Shown here piece after piece: positions 51,436 to 60,490 of a stretch of DNA of 64,000 nucleotides. Below the pieces are notes generated by a model. That model ran no database searches and was not told where the DNA came from. It saw only the letters and a program-made list of their open reading frames with translations. The stretch is from Gemmatimonadota bacterium (GTDB taxonomy: Bacteria; Gemmatimonadota; Gemmatimonadetes; Gemmatimonadales; Gemmatimonadaceae): NCBI GenBank assembly GCA_016719105.1, contig JADKAQ010000016.1, forward strand, positions 1 through 64,000, read 5' to 3'. A program made the position numbers and the translations under genes. Every line of letters begins with the position of its first letter. Within the stretch, counting starts at the first letter, position 1.

Positions 51436-52554
51436 TTGGCTCGTCGTCATCGCCCATCGCCGTTTCGCCCGTCGTCCGTGGCCCGTGCCCGCTGTGCCGG
51501 TGGGGCCGGTGTGCTCGCGTTGCTCCTGGCGGCGCCGTTCGCACTTCCCGCGCAGCAAGGCGGGGCGCCGGTCAACGATCGCCCCAATCCGTTCACCACG
51601 ATCGAGGGGTGGGCGAAGATGCCCGAGGGGCGCACGTGGGGATCGACGAGCGCCGTGGACATCGATCCCGACGGGACGAGCATCTGGGTGGGCGAGCGGT
51701 GCGGGGCGAATACGTGCGTGGGCTCTACCCTCGACCCGATCCTCAAGTTCGACGCGACCGGGAAGCTGGTCAAAAGCTTTGGTGCCGGGATCATCATGTG
51801 GCCGCACGGCATCCATGTGGACCGCCAGGGGAACGTGTGGGTGACCGACGGGCAGGACAACCTGCCGCGCCGTCCGCGCGGCGCCCCGGCCGACGCCCCC
51901 CTCCCGCCGGCGCCGGCCAAGGTGGTCGGGCACCAGGTGCACAAGTTCTCGCCCGACGGCAAGCTCCTGCTCTCGCTCGGTGCCCCAGGAGGCGGGCGCG
52001 ATGCCAACTACTTCTGGCAGCCGAACGACGTGCTCGTGGCCCCGGACGGGAGCATCTTCGTGGCCGAGGGACACGGCGGCGACAACGCGCGCGTCCTCAA
52101 GTTTGCGGCTGACGGCAAGTTCCTGATGGCCTGGGGGAAGAAGGGGACCGGGCGCGGGGAGTTCGACCAGCCGCACGCGCTGGCGCTGGACTCGCAGGGG
52201 CGCCTCTTCGTCGCCGATCGCTCCAACAATCGCCTCCAGATCTTCGACCAGTCGGGGAAGTGGCTCGACGAGTGGACGCAGTTCTCGCGCATCAGCGGGC
52301 TGTGGATCGACAAGAACGACGTGCTCTACGCCGCCGACTCCGAGTCAGGTTCGATCGAGCCGTCGCGCAAGGCGTGGCTGCGCGGGATCCGCATCGGGAG
52401 CGCCAAGGACGGGACCGTGCAGTACTTCATCCCCGATCCCGACGTGAACTCCCGCAACACCTCGGCGGCGGAGGGGGTGGCGGTGGACAAGAACGGGGTG
52501 ATCTATGGGGCCGAGGTGGGGCCCAAGGCGCTCAAGCGGTACGTGAAGAAGTAG
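51436..52554 (+). CDS. Exported NHL-repeat beta-propeller protein
   Basis: A TTG start at 51436 is chosen because AGGAGG lies 7 bases upstream and the resulting N-terminus is a clear signal peptide ending A-L-P-A-Q-Q. A GTG at 51361 would add 25 residues without a signal-like start. About 372 residues form a six-bladed NHL propeller, with repeats such as 'HGIHVDRQGNVWVTDGQD' and 'HALALDSQGRLFVADRSNNR'. Such proteins are often annotated as peptidyl-hydroxyglycine amidating lyase-like, but no catalytic set was recognised. It is similar in design to the protein at 58420-59601. Confidence 0.82.
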   Translation: MARRHRPSPFRPSSVARARCAGGAGVLALLLAAPFALPAQQGGAPVNDRPNPFTTIEGWAKMPEGRTWGSTSAVDIDPDGTSIWVGERCGANTCVGSTLDPILKFDATGKLVKSFGAGIIMWPHGIHVDRQGNVWVTDGQDNLPRRPRGAPADAPLPPAPAKVVGHQVHKFSPDGKLLLSLGAPGGGRDANYFWQPNDVLVAPDGSIFVAEGHGGDNARVLKFAADGKFLMAWGKKGTGRGEFDQPHALALDSQGRLFVADRSNNRLQIFDQSGKWLDEWTQFSRISGLWIDKNDVLYAADSESGSIEPSRKAWLRGIRIGSAKDGTVQYFIPDPDVNSRNTSAAEGVAVDKNGVIYGAEVGPKALKRYVKK

Positions 52555-52645
52555 CGGGCGGCACGGCCGTCGCCCCGGACTTTCCCCAGCGAATGCTGGG
52601 GTCCAGCTGTCGGCGCATCACGGGACCACTACGGAGGACGTTGGC

Positions 52646-53806
52646 ATGACGGGAGCGACTCGACGGGATTTCTTTGGACGCATGGCGACCGCAGCGGGGC
52701 TCATCGCGCTGTCGCCGGCGGCGGCGCGCGCGGCGGAGGTGCTCATGGCCCAAGGCGGTGGTCCCGCCTTCACCGGACGCCCCTTTGCGGCTGACGACTA
52801 TGACAGCTACGCCAAGCTGGCCTCCAACGAGAATCCCTACGGTCCCACCGACGTGGTGATGGCGGCGATGACCGCGGCGTTCAAGTACTCCAACCGCTAC
52901 GCCTATCCCGACGCCAACATCCTCGAGGAGATCGCGCGCTTCCACAGCGTGCAGCCCGACCAGGTGTTGCTCGGCGCCGGCTCAGGCGAGCTGCTCTCGG
53001 TGGCGGCGCTCGCCTTCCTGGGCGAGGGGAAGAAGGTGATCGGCGTCGAGCCGACCTTTCACACCGTCTTCCAGTACGCCACGGGAGTGCACGCCGACCC
53101 CATTCACCTGCCGCTGCGCGCCGACTACTCGCAGGACATTCCGCTCATGGTGCGCACCACGCGGCAGAACTGGCGCGATGTCGGGCTCGTGTACCTCTGC
53201 AACCCCAACAATCCCACGGGGCGCATCGTGAGCGCGGCCGACGTGAAGGCGCTGCTCGACGGAATCCCCGAGGATGTGCCGGTGCTGATCGACGAGGCGT
53301 ATCACCACTTCGTGGAAGACCCGAGCTACGCGACGTCGCTGCCGTTCGTCGCCGAAGGGCGGCAGGTCATCATCACGCGCACCTTCTCCAAGATCAACGG
53401 GCTCGCCGGGATGCGGCTCGGCTACGCCATCGCCCCCCGCCCGCTCATCGAGCGCATGCGCCCGCACGCCATCGGGAGCATCAACGCCCTGGTGAAACAC
53501 GCCGGCGCCGCCGCGCTCAAGGACACCGAGGGACAGGCGCGCGTGAAGCAGGTCAATAACGAACTGCGAGCCAAGACAGTGAAGGCGGTGCAGGGGATGG
53601 GCTACGAGGTGATCCCCTCGGAGGGGAACTTCTTCATGGTGCACATCAAGCGCCCGGTGGTCCCGGTGATCGCCCAGTTCAAGACGAAGGGCGTGCTCGT
53701 GGGACGACCGTTCCCGCCGATGACGAACCACCTGCGCGTCTCGGTGGGGACTCCGGCGGAGATGGAGCGATTCGTGGTGGCGTTCAGGCAGTTGTTCGCG
53801 GCATAA
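52646..53806 (+). CDS. Tat-exported class I/II aminotransferase (HisC-like)
   Basis: 386 residues. The twin-arginine signal is T-R6-R7-D-F-F followed by a hydrophobic stretch and A-R-A-A. The mature enzyme resembles histidinol-phosphate/aromatic aminotransferases: 'LASNENPYGP', 'GAGSGELLSVA', 'CNPNNPTGRIV' and 'LIDEAYHHFVE'. The PLP-binding Lys249 is in 'TFSKINGLAGMRLGY', and a C-terminal 'LRVSVGTPAEMERF' follows. Export of a folded PLP enzyme by Tat is uncommon but known for this family branch. The amino-acceptor substrate is unknown. Its stop codon lies in the loop of a perfect hairpin. Confidence 0.9.
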   Translation: MTGATRRDFFGRMATAAGLIALSPAAARAAEVLMAQGGGPAFTGRPFAADDYDSYAKLASNENPYGPTDVVMAAMTAAFKYSNRYAYPDANILEEIARFHSVQPDQVLLGAGSGELLSVAALAFLGEGKKVIGVEPTFHTVFQYATGVHADPIHLPLRADYSQDIPLMVRTTRQNWRDVGLVYLCNPNNPTGRIVSAADVKALLDGIPEDVPVLIDEAYHHFVEDPSYATSLPFVAEGRQVIITRTFSKINGLAGMRLGYAIAPRPLIERMRPHAIGSINALVKHAGAAALKDTEGQARVKQVNNELRAKTVKAVQGMGYEVIPSEGNFFMVHIKRPVVPVIAQFKTKGVLVGRPFPPMTNHLRVSVGTPAEMERFVVAFRQLFAA

Positions 53807-53819
53807 CCGCGAACAACTG
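53789..53819 (+). terminator. Perfect 13-bp hairpin with the stop codon in its loop
   Basis: Arms CAGTTGTTCGCGG and CCGCGAACAACTG enclose the 5-base loop CATAA, which contains the aminotransferase stop TAA (53804-53806). No U-tract follows directly. It may act as terminator or 3'-end stabiliser, possibly together with the larger inverted repeat downstream. Confidence 0.7.
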
Positions 53820-53821
53820 GA

Positions 53822-54046
53822 CGACGAGAAGACGAGAAGACGGGAAGACGAGAAAGTTCGACAGCATAAAAGCTCGACACGGAGGTTCACGGAGGTAACA
53901 CGGGGGTTCACGGAGGAAATCGGCGCTGCCGAGAAATCCTCCGTGAACCCCCGTGAATCCTCCGTGAACCTCCGTGTCCTGCTTTTGTAGTTGATCTACC
54001 TCGTCTTCTCGTCTTCTCGTCTTCCCGTCTTCCCGTCTTCCCGTCT
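53822..54046. repeat. Long nested inverted repeat between convergent genes
   Basis: Inner arms at 53877-53920 and 53936-53977 are near-perfect complements built from units like CACGGAGGTTCACGGAGG and CACGGGGGTTCACGGAGG. Outer arms at 53822-53855 and 54001-54046 consist of repeated GACGAGAA/GACGGGAA units and their complement. The whole about 225-bp element can fold into one cruciform or hairpin. It lies between the aminotransferase and the PQQ dehydrogenase genes, where bidirectional transcription termination is needed. The sequence style resembles dispersed intergenic repeats rather than a transposon; no ORF or target duplication is seen. Confidence 0.85.
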
Positions 54047-56248
54047 CTACCGCAGCGCCAACGCGGTGAGCGCCGTCGAAGACCCCGCCCCCGACGCAAA
54101 CACGATGTACTGCTTCCCCTTGTGCATGAACGTCATCGGCATGGCCGTCGTCTTGGCGGGGATGCGGACGGCGCCGACCTGCTTGCCGGTGGCCTTGTCG
54201 ACGGCGAAGAGCTGCGGCGGCTGGCCGGGGACGCCGCCGTTGCGGCCGGTGCCGTAGATCATCAACGACTTGGTGGTGATGATCTGCGCCTGTCCACGTG
54301 CGCCCTGCGGCGGGAGCGCGACGCCGGCAAAGAGCGGGTCCTTGCTGGTGACGGGGATCATCCCGCCGTTAGGTGCCCACCACTTCTTGTCGCCGGTGTT
54401 GAGGTCGTAGGCGGTGATGCCGCCGTACTCCTTGGGCTTCGCGATGGAGACGTCGCCCAGGAGCGAGCGCCCGGCACGTGCCGAGAATCCCTCGCCCTGC
54501 AGGTCCTTGCGCGGCTGGTAGCCGGCCGGCGTGGGGAGTGCCCCTAACAGGCCGCAGCTGTCGTGCGGCGAGGAGAAGTCGAACTCCGAGCAGGGGTCCT
54601 TCTGCAGCGTGATGGTGCTGAGCCCCGTCTGCGAGCCGACGTAGACCATTCCGGTCTCCGGATCCACCGCGACGCCGCCATCGATGTTCACGCCACCCGA
54701 GGCGCCGGGGTTGTACCAGGAGCAGGTGAGTCCGCTCTTGCCGCCGTCGGCGGGCTGGCCGGGGATGTAGTACGGCCCCATGCGGCACTTCTGCGCGATC
54801 TTGAGCGCCGAGTCCTTGATGGCTGGGGTGTAGTCGATCAGGTCGCTCGCGAGCAGCCCCTGCTGCGAGAACGGGGCGGGCTTTGACGGCACCGGCTGCG
54901 TGGGCCAGGCCTGTTCCCCCGGGACCTCGCTGGCCCCGACGGGGGTCTCGACGATGGGCCAGATGGGGGCGCCGGTCACGCGATCGAGGACGTACATCCA
55001 CCCCTGCTTGGTGGCCTGCGCGACGACCTTGCGCTTCTGCCCGTCGACGGTGACGTCGAGCACGTTAGGCGCGATGGGGGTGTCGTAGTCCCAGATGTCG
55101 TGGTGCACGAACTGGAAGTGCCACTGCCGCTTGCCGGTGCGCGAATCGATGGCGACGAGCGAGTTGCCATAGAGGTTCGCGCCGGGGCGATGGCCGCCGT
55201 ATTCATCCATGAGCGGCATCCCGACCGGAACGTACACCAACCCCAGGTCGGGATCGGCGGCATACGGCGCCCAGGCGTCGACCTTGCCGACGCCGGGGGT
55301 CCCGAGCTTGGTCCCGTTCTTCCACGTCTCGGCGCCGAACTCGCCCGGCTGCGGAATGAGGTTGAACTTCCAGAGCGGCTTGCCGGTGCGCACGTCGTAG
55401 CCACGAACGAAGCCGTGGATGTTCTTCAGGCGGATGGGATAGTAGCCGTGGATGGACGAGTTGCCGACCACGATCACGTCGCCCACCATCTGCGCCGGGC
55501 TGCTGGCGGCAATTTGTCCCTCGCCGGGGTCGATGCCGATGGTGCCGTCGGCGCCGGTCCTGGTCTTCTCGTTCCACGTCTCGCCGGGGCGCGCCTTGCG
55601 AGCGGGGGCGGCGTCGGAGATGATGAGCGGGCCCGAGTCGTCGACCGCGAGCGGGACCATCGCGTAGCCCAGCCCTTCCATCAGGTCGACCACGCCGTTC
55701 TTCCCGAACTTGGGGTCGGGGATCCCGGTCTTGGCGTCGAGCGAGGCCATGTGGTAGCCTGGCGTCACGACGATCACGCGCTCTTCCTTGCCGTCGGTCC
55801 AGTAGGCGAGTCCGCGCCCGGCGAACTGGCGCGGCGCCTTCTGCCATCGGATCCCCTCGTCCAGGCGCCACATCCACAGCGTCTCGCCCGTCTCGGGATC
55901 GAGCGCGGTCGTCACGCGACGCGTGGTGGCGACGGTGAAGAGGCGTCCGTTGGCGTAGAGCGGCGTGGTGCGGTAGTACTCGTCAGCGCCAAAGGCCCCC
56001 GAGTTCCACGACCACGCCACCTTGAGCGAGTCGAAGTTGCGGGCGTTGATCTGGTCGAGCGCGGAGTAGCGCGTCCCCCAGGCATCGCCGGCCCAGAAGC
56101 GCCACTCGCCCGGGACGTTGCCACGCACGAGCGCCTTGCCCTGCGATGCGTCGGAGTCGCCGACGCGGACGAGCGACGCCGCGAGCAGCGCCCCGCCCAC
56201 CAGTATCGCCGTCCCTAACGAGCGCCGAGTGGTCCATCGTTGGTTCAT
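54047..56248 (-). CDS. PQQ-dependent quinoprotein dehydrogenase
   Basis: 733 residues from the ATG at 56248-56246. An N-terminal membrane or signal segment (about 10-28) precedes an eight-bladed PQQ propeller of the glucose/alcohol dehydrogenase superfamily. Marker segments are 'WRFWAGDAWGTRYSALDQIN', 'TTPLYANGRLFTVATTR', 'FQFVHHDIWDYDTPI' and 'LFAVDKATGKQVGAVRIPA'. 'HHDIWDYD' is typical of this family's active-site region. It is periplasmic and needs PQQ, but no pqq biosynthesis genes are visible. Electrons probably pass to a cytochrome c such as the one fused in the next upstream gene. Confidence 0.9.
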   Translation of the reverse strand: MNQRWTTRRSLGTAILVGGALLAASLVRVGDSDASQGKALVRGNVPGEWRFWAGDAWGTRYSALDQINARNFDSLKVAWSWNSGAFGADEYYRTTPLYANGRLFTVATTRRVTTALDPETGETLWMWRLDEGIRWQKAPRQFAGRGLAYWTDGKEERVIVVTPGYHMASLDAKTGIPDPKFGKNGVVDLMEGLGYAMVPLAVDDSGPLIISDAAPARKARPGETWNEKTRTGADGTIGIDPGEGQIAASSPAQMVGDVIVVGNSSIHGYYPIRLKNIHGFVRGYDVRTGKPLWKFNLIPQPGEFGAETWKNGTKLGTPGVGKVDAWAPYAADPDLGLVYVPVGMPLMDEYGGHRPGANLYGNSLVAIDSRTGKRQWHFQFVHHDIWDYDTPIAPNVLDVTVDGQKRKVVAQATKQGWMYVLDRVTGAPIWPIVETPVGASEVPGEQAWPTQPVPSKPAPFSQQGLLASDLIDYTPAIKDSALKIAQKCRMGPYYIPGQPADGGKSGLTCSWYNPGASGGVNIDGGVAVDPETGMVYVGSQTGLSTITLQKDPCSEFDFSSPHDSCGLLGALPTPAGYQPRKDLQGEGFSARAGRSLLGDVSIAKPKEYGGITAYDLNTGDKKWWAPNGGMIPVTSKDPLFAGVALPPQGARGQAQIITTKSLMIYGTGRNGGVPGQPPQLFAVDKATGKQVGAVRIPAKTTAMPMTFMHKGKQYIVFASGAGSSTALTALALR

Positions 56249-56393
56249 GGTCGTTTCGATCCTCGAGCGGTGTGGGTCCCACGAGAGCGTCGCCGTGATG
56301 GCGGCGCCTGGTTTCGCCTGCCGCCGCGCTGGGCGGCCGTGCCGGACTGCGGGTCGTGCGGGTCGTACTCGTCGTGCCGATCGACCGCCGCGA

Positions 56394-58187
56394 TCAGCGG
56401 CCGGTGGTCTCGATGCGGATGCGCCTGGCGGCGGCCGCATCCGAGGGCAGTGCGTCGTCACCCGAAGGGAGGCCGTTGAGGCTGAGGATGTACGCGGTCA
56501 CGTCGGCGTACTCCTCCATCGTTAGGCTCCCCGGGTTGTTCTTCGGCATCCGTTCCTGCATGTAGGCCAGCAGGTCGGAGAGGAGCTTGCCTCCCCAACT
56601 GTTCTTGAAGACGACCCCGGTGTGCGAGGCCGGCGTGTGGCATTCGCGGCACGATCCGACGTAGATGTCCTTGCCGCGCGCCGCTTGCGCGTCGGTGAAG
56701 ACCCCCTTGAGCGTCGAACGCATCTCGCTCCCTTGCCCCTGCAGCGGCGCGGCGGCGGCCAGGACCGTACCGACCACGAGGGCGAGCGTCCAGCCGGCTG
56801 GCTGCGACGGGGACTTCACCAGCCGCGCGACGAGGGCCGCGACCCCCCACAGCACGGCGGCGGCGATCAGCAGGAGCATGAGGGTTCGGAGCAGGGAAGA
56901 CAGGAGGGCGACGTCCACCGCCGGCCAGCGCACATGATACGCACGGAGCACGCCGAGGCGCTCGGTCATCCAGTGCCACGCCTCATGGGCGACGAGCGCC
57001 GAGGCGACGACGATGGCGGCGCGTTCGGATGGCAGGCGGCGCAGGACCCAGGCCAGGACGGGCACCGCGAGCGCGATCGCCAGGAGCTGCCCCAGCTCGA
57101 CCCCCACGTTGAAGGCCAGGAGCGAAGCGAGCAGGTGCCGTCCGGCAAACTGCAGCGACTCACCGAGCGCGAAGGAGAAGCCGAAACCGTGCACGAGGCC
57201 GAAGCCGAAGGCGACGAGCCAGCGCTTCTCCAGCCGAGGTCCCACGATGTTCTCCAGCGCCATGAGGACGATGGAGGCGGCGATGAGGAACTCGATGAGC
57301 GGGGGGAACCAGGCGGCGGTCGGCGCCATGCCTAACGCCGACGCGACCAGGGTGAGTGAGTGGGCCGCCGTGAAGGCGGTGACCACGGCGACGAGCGGGC
57401 GCAGGCGCCGGAACGGGAGCACCAGGCAGAGCAGGAACAGCAGGTGGTCCAGCCCGCCCAGGATGTGCGCGAAGCCGAGCGAGACGAACTGCCACGCCGC
57501 CTGCAGCACCCCCGGATCGAGGCGCACGAGGCCGGGGTTGCCGGTGTACTCGTAGGCGCGCACGCTGCCGTCAGGGGCAACCCAGCGCATCACCGTCGTC
57601 GTCGAGACGCCGAGGTGCGCCAGCAACGGGCGCATGGAAAAGCGCGACTCCGGCGACGTGATGGGATAGTCGAGGACGACGTCGAGCATCGCCTGGCGCC
57701 AGGGGAGTTCGACGTCGTTGGCGAGCGGCGCCGCGGTGGCGTTGGCGACCGCGAGGTCGAACGATTCGAACGATCGGTCGGACGGCAGCACGATGCGCGT
57801 CGCCGCGATCGTCGGGCTCGGGAGGCGGCGCGCCCCCTCGTACAGCTCGAGGTAGCCGGCGATCCAGATGGTCGCGGCCTCGCCGAGTTGCGGCGTGAGG
57901 CGCGCGATGTCGAGGTAGGTGCCGCGGAGGAGCGGGATCTCGAGGTCGCGCACCGACTCGAGCGGGACGCGCACGGCCAGGCGCAAGCGTTGCGCCTCGG
58001 CACGGGCGATGACCTGTACCGCGACGCGTGCCGGCACCTCGTGCGCGCGTGCCGGACCGGCGACACCGAGCAGGAGCCCGATCCCGAGCACGAGCGCGAC
58101 GTGGCACGCGCGCATCGCGCGCACGACACGTGCGGACCACGGCGTCGGTTGGCTCGGTCGAGGGAGTCGCGGAGTCATGCGTGGCAC
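56394..58187 (-). CDS. HupE/UreJ-like membrane protein fused to cytochrome c
   Basis: 597 residues. A signal peptide ends A-R-A-H-E, the usual N-terminal start of HupE/UreJ_2 proteins after cleavage. A periplasmic domain of about 180 residues follows. The membrane domain has about eight helices and the family signature 'GFAHILGGLDHLLFLLCL', with 'FTAAHSLTLVAS', 'GFGLVHGFGFSFAL' and 'NVGVELGQLLAIA'. A C-terminal monoheme cytochrome c has C-R-E-C-H near residue 512 and 'MPKNNPGSL' as candidate methionine ligand. The fusion of a HupE-type domain to a cytochrome is unusual. It precedes the PQQ dehydrogenase by 145 bp on the same strand, suggesting an electron-transfer partner. Confidence 0.85.
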   Translation of the reverse strand: MPRMTPRLPRPSQPTPWSARVVRAMRACHVALVLGIGLLLGVAGPARAHEVPARVAVQVIARAEAQRLRLAVRVPLESVRDLEIPLLRGTYLDIARLTPQLGEAATIWIAGYLELYEGARRLPSPTIAATRIVLPSDRSFESFDLAVANATAAPLANDVELPWRQAMLDVVLDYPITSPESRFSMRPLLAHLGVSTTTVMRWVAPDGSVRAYEYTGNPGLVRLDPGVLQAAWQFVSLGFAHILGGLDHLLFLLCLVLPFRRLRPLVAVVTAFTAAHSLTLVASALGMAPTAAWFPPLIEFLIAASIVLMALENIVGPRLEKRWLVAFGFGLVHGFGFSFALGESLQFAGRHLLASLLAFNVGVELGQLLAIALAVPVLAWVLRRLPSERAAIVVASALVAHEAWHWMTERLGVLRAYHVRWPAVDVALLSSLLRTLMLLLIAAAVLWGVAALVARLVKSPSQPAGWTLALVVGTVLAAAAPLQGQGSEMRSTLKGVFTDAQAARGKDIYVGSCRECHTPASHTGVVFKNSWGGKLLSDLLAYMQERMPKNNPGSLTMEEYADVTAYILSLNGLPSGDDALPSDAAAARRIRIETTGR

Positions 58188-58419
58188 GGGTGACGACAGG
58201 CCATCTCACCGATGATCGCCGAGCCTCGGCAGCGCCGGGGGCGACGACCGTTGGTGAGAAGGCTTCTACGCAGTGGAGGCCGCCGATGCTGGATCGCGTC
58301 CCCTGTCTGGACGGCGGGGCGGCCACCGCCGTACGTTGGTCGCCGCTCGCCGCGCCGACGAACATACACGCCCCCATCGCGCGGGACAGGGGCGACCCAC
58401 ACGACCGGGACAGACGTTC

Positions 58420-59601
58420 ATGACGCGTTCGCGGAAGCTGCTGGCGGCCACCCTGCTCGGGACCACGATCGTCGCCCTGGGGGCGAGCCAGCGAGCGCTG
58501 CAGGGGGCCTCGGAAGGGCAGGCGGTCCAGGCGCCGTCGTTCGAGGTCGACCCCTTCTGGCCGCAGCCGCTGCCTAACCACTGGGTCATGGGCTCGGCCA
58601 TCGGCGTGGGGGTCGACGCGCGCGACCACGTCTTCATCGTGCATCGCCAGCAGACGCTCAACGCCCGCACCGAGGTGCTCTCCGCGGAAGCGGCCAAGAG
58701 CGGCGAGTGCTGCGTGGCGGCGCCGCCGGTGCTCGAGTTCGATCCGCAGGGCAAGCTGGTGAATGCGTGGGGGGGGCCGGGAGAGGGCTACACCTGGCCC
58801 GAGTCCAACCACGGCATCGCCATTGACCACAAGGACAACGTCTGGATCGGCGGCAACGGCAACGGCGACTCGCACATCCTCAAGTTCACGCACGACGGCA
58901 AGCTGCTGCAGCAGATCGGCATCCCGGGGAAGGGGGCCAACAGCAGCGCCACCGATCACTTTGGGCGCGTAGCCAAGATCTCCTTCGACGCGGCGGCCAA
59001 CGAGGCGTACGTCTCCGACGGCTACAGCAACAAGCGCGTCGCCGTGCTCGACATGAACAGCGGCGCCATCAAGCGCTTCTGGGGGGCCTACGGCAACAAG
59101 CCGGAGGACACGAACCTCGGCCCCTACAACCCCGATGCCCCGCTGGCGCAGCAGTTCCGCAACCCCGTGCACTGCGCGGAGCCGAGCAACGACGGGCTGG
59201 TGTACGTCTGCGACCGGCCTAACGATCGCATCCAGGTCTTCCAGAAGGACGGGAAGTTCGTGAAGGAGGCGCGCATCGCCCCGCACACGCTCGGCGACGG
59301 CTCGGTGTGGGACATCGCCTTCTCCAAGGACAAGGCGCAGAAGTACATCTACCTGGCCGACGGGAAGAACGAGAAGGTCTACATCATCGAGCGGCAGTCG
59401 CTGGAGATCCTGACCTCGTTCGGCGATGGCGGACGGCAGCCGGGGCAGTTCTTCGCCGTGCACTCGATCGCCACCGACTCGAAGGGGAACATCTACACGA
59501 CCGAGACCTACGAGGGGAAGCGCCTCCAGAAGTTCGCCTACAAGGGGTTGGCGCCGGTGACGGGGAAGAACCGCGGCGTCCCCTGGCCGGGGAAGCGGTA
59601 G
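58420..59601 (+). CDS. Exported NHL/propeller protein, peptidylamidoglycolate lyase-like
   Basis: 393 residues from the ATG at 58420. The signal peptide runs to about residue 30. The mature protein starts 'FEVDPFWPQPLPNHWVMGS', the common opening of this family, and contains NHL-type repeats such as 'HGIAIDHKDNVWIGGNGNGD' and 'VHCAEPSNDGLVYVCDRPND'. It is divergent from the HupE fusion across 232 bp. These proteins often accompany PQQ dehydrogenases and cytochromes in related genomes, but no reaction is assigned. A strong terminator follows. Confidence 0.83.
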   Translation: MTRSRKLLAATLLGTTIVALGASQRALQGASEGQAVQAPSFEVDPFWPQPLPNHWVMGSAIGVGVDARDHVFIVHRQQTLNARTEVLSAEAAKSGECCVAAPPVLEFDPQGKLVNAWGGPGEGYTWPESNHGIAIDHKDNVWIGGNGNGDSHILKFTHDGKLLQQIGIPGKGANSSATDHFGRVAKISFDAAANEAYVSDGYSNKRVAVLDMNSGAIKRFWGAYGNKPEDTNLGPYNPDAPLAQQFRNPVHCAEPSNDGLVYVCDRPNDRIQVFQKDGKFVKEARIAPHTLGDGSVWDIAFSKDKAQKYIYLADGKNEKVYIIERQSLEILTSFGDGGRQPGQFFAVHSIATDSKGNIYTTETYEGKRLQKFAYKGLAPVTGKNRGVPWPGKR

Positions 59602-59631
59602 CTGGGCCTCCCGCGGACGAAGCGGATCCCG

Positions 59632-59658
59632 ACGGACGCTCCCACTCGGAGCGTCCGT
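59632..59658 (+). terminator. Rho-independent terminator
   Basis: A perfect 11-bp stem (ACGGACGCTCC / GGAGCGTCCGT) with a CACTC loop lies 30 bp after the propeller gene stop, followed within four bases by a short T-run (CCGTTTTC). Confidence 0.85.
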
Positions 59659-59920
59659 TCCGTTTTCGGGGGCCTCGCTGGGGGGAGGGGGATGAAACGG
59701 GATCGAGGCGGTCGCGTAGTGCAGTCGTCGACATCAGATTGTACGGGTCCCCCAGACGCCCGCGGGGGGCCCGACACCCCGTTGCCCCACGAATCGCGTA
59801 TGCAGGTTCAAGCTCCGACCCCCCGCGGCGCCCCCCGACGTTCCCGCCGCTCCTTCCCTGCAGGGTCTCGAAGCGCAGGCTCCGGCGACGGCCGGAACGG
59901 CGGCGCCGTCGGCCAGCGAG
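59659..59920 (+). other. Gap before the coiled-coil gene; probable frameshifted 5' coding extension
   Basis: An ATG at 59800 opens M-Q-V-Q-A-P-T-P in one frame. After a C6 run at about 59819-59824 the frame of the downstream gene is open and coding-like (A-A-P-P-D-V-P-A-A-P). The real gene may therefore start at 59800 with a one-base indel in the C-run. The rest of the gap (59659-59799) shows nothing recognisable. Confidence 0.5.
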
Positions 59921-60481
59921 ATGTATGAGGCGGCCAAGGCGCAGCGCAACGAGCTCAATCGGCAGCTGGGCCAGCTGGAGGAGAAGCGCCGGGCGATCGC
60001 CAGCCGATTGCGTGAAGGGGAGGTGTCGGGGGCCGACAAGGCGGGGCTCGAGGCGCGCCTCACGAACCTCGACGCGCGCATCCTCTCGATGAACCAGGAG
60101 CTCGCCGCGGCCGACGCGCGCGTGGCGCAGACCGCGGGCGTCCCCGGTGCGGTGCAAGCGAGTCGGCCGGAGGGAGCTCGCCGGGGGCCGCCGGAAGAGG
60201 TCATCGTGATGGGCTTCGTGCTCGCGATGACGATGGTCCTCCCGATTTCCATCGCGATCGCCCGCCGGATCTGGAAGCGCGGAACGCCGGCCACATCGTC
60301 TGCGCCGATGTCGCGCGAGATGGACGAGCGCCTTGGTCGACTGGAGCAAGCGATGGACGCGGTGGCCGTCGAGGTGGAACGGGTCGGCGAGGGGCAGCGC
60401 TTCGTGACGCGCGTCCTCGGCGCCGGCGCGGCCGAACCGCTCGCGGTGCGTGCGCGCGAGGGGATCGAGGTGCCGCGCTAG
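59921..60481 (+). CDS. Hypothetical coiled-coil protein with one transmembrane helix
   Basis: 186 residues from the ATG at 59921. The N-terminal 70 residues are a strongly charged coiled coil ('RQLGQLEEKRRAIASRLREG', 'LTNLDARILSMNQEL'). A Pro/Gly/Arg linker is followed by a transmembrane helix (about 92-112), then a second short coiled segment. No family is recognised. A longer product starting at 59800 is likely if the C-run indel is a sequencing error. It lies 10 bp before the DUF4184 gene and is probably co-transcribed with it. Confidence 0.68.
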   Translation: MYEAAKAQRNELNRQLGQLEEKRRAIASRLREGEVSGADKAGLEARLTNLDARILSMNQELAAADARVAQTAGVPGAVQASRPEGARRGPPEEVIVMGFVLAMTMVLPISIAIARRIWKRGTPATSSAPMSREMDERLGRLEQAMDAVAVEVERVGEGQRFVTRVLGAGAAEPLAVRAREGIEVPR

Positions 60482-60490
60482 CTTTCGCTC

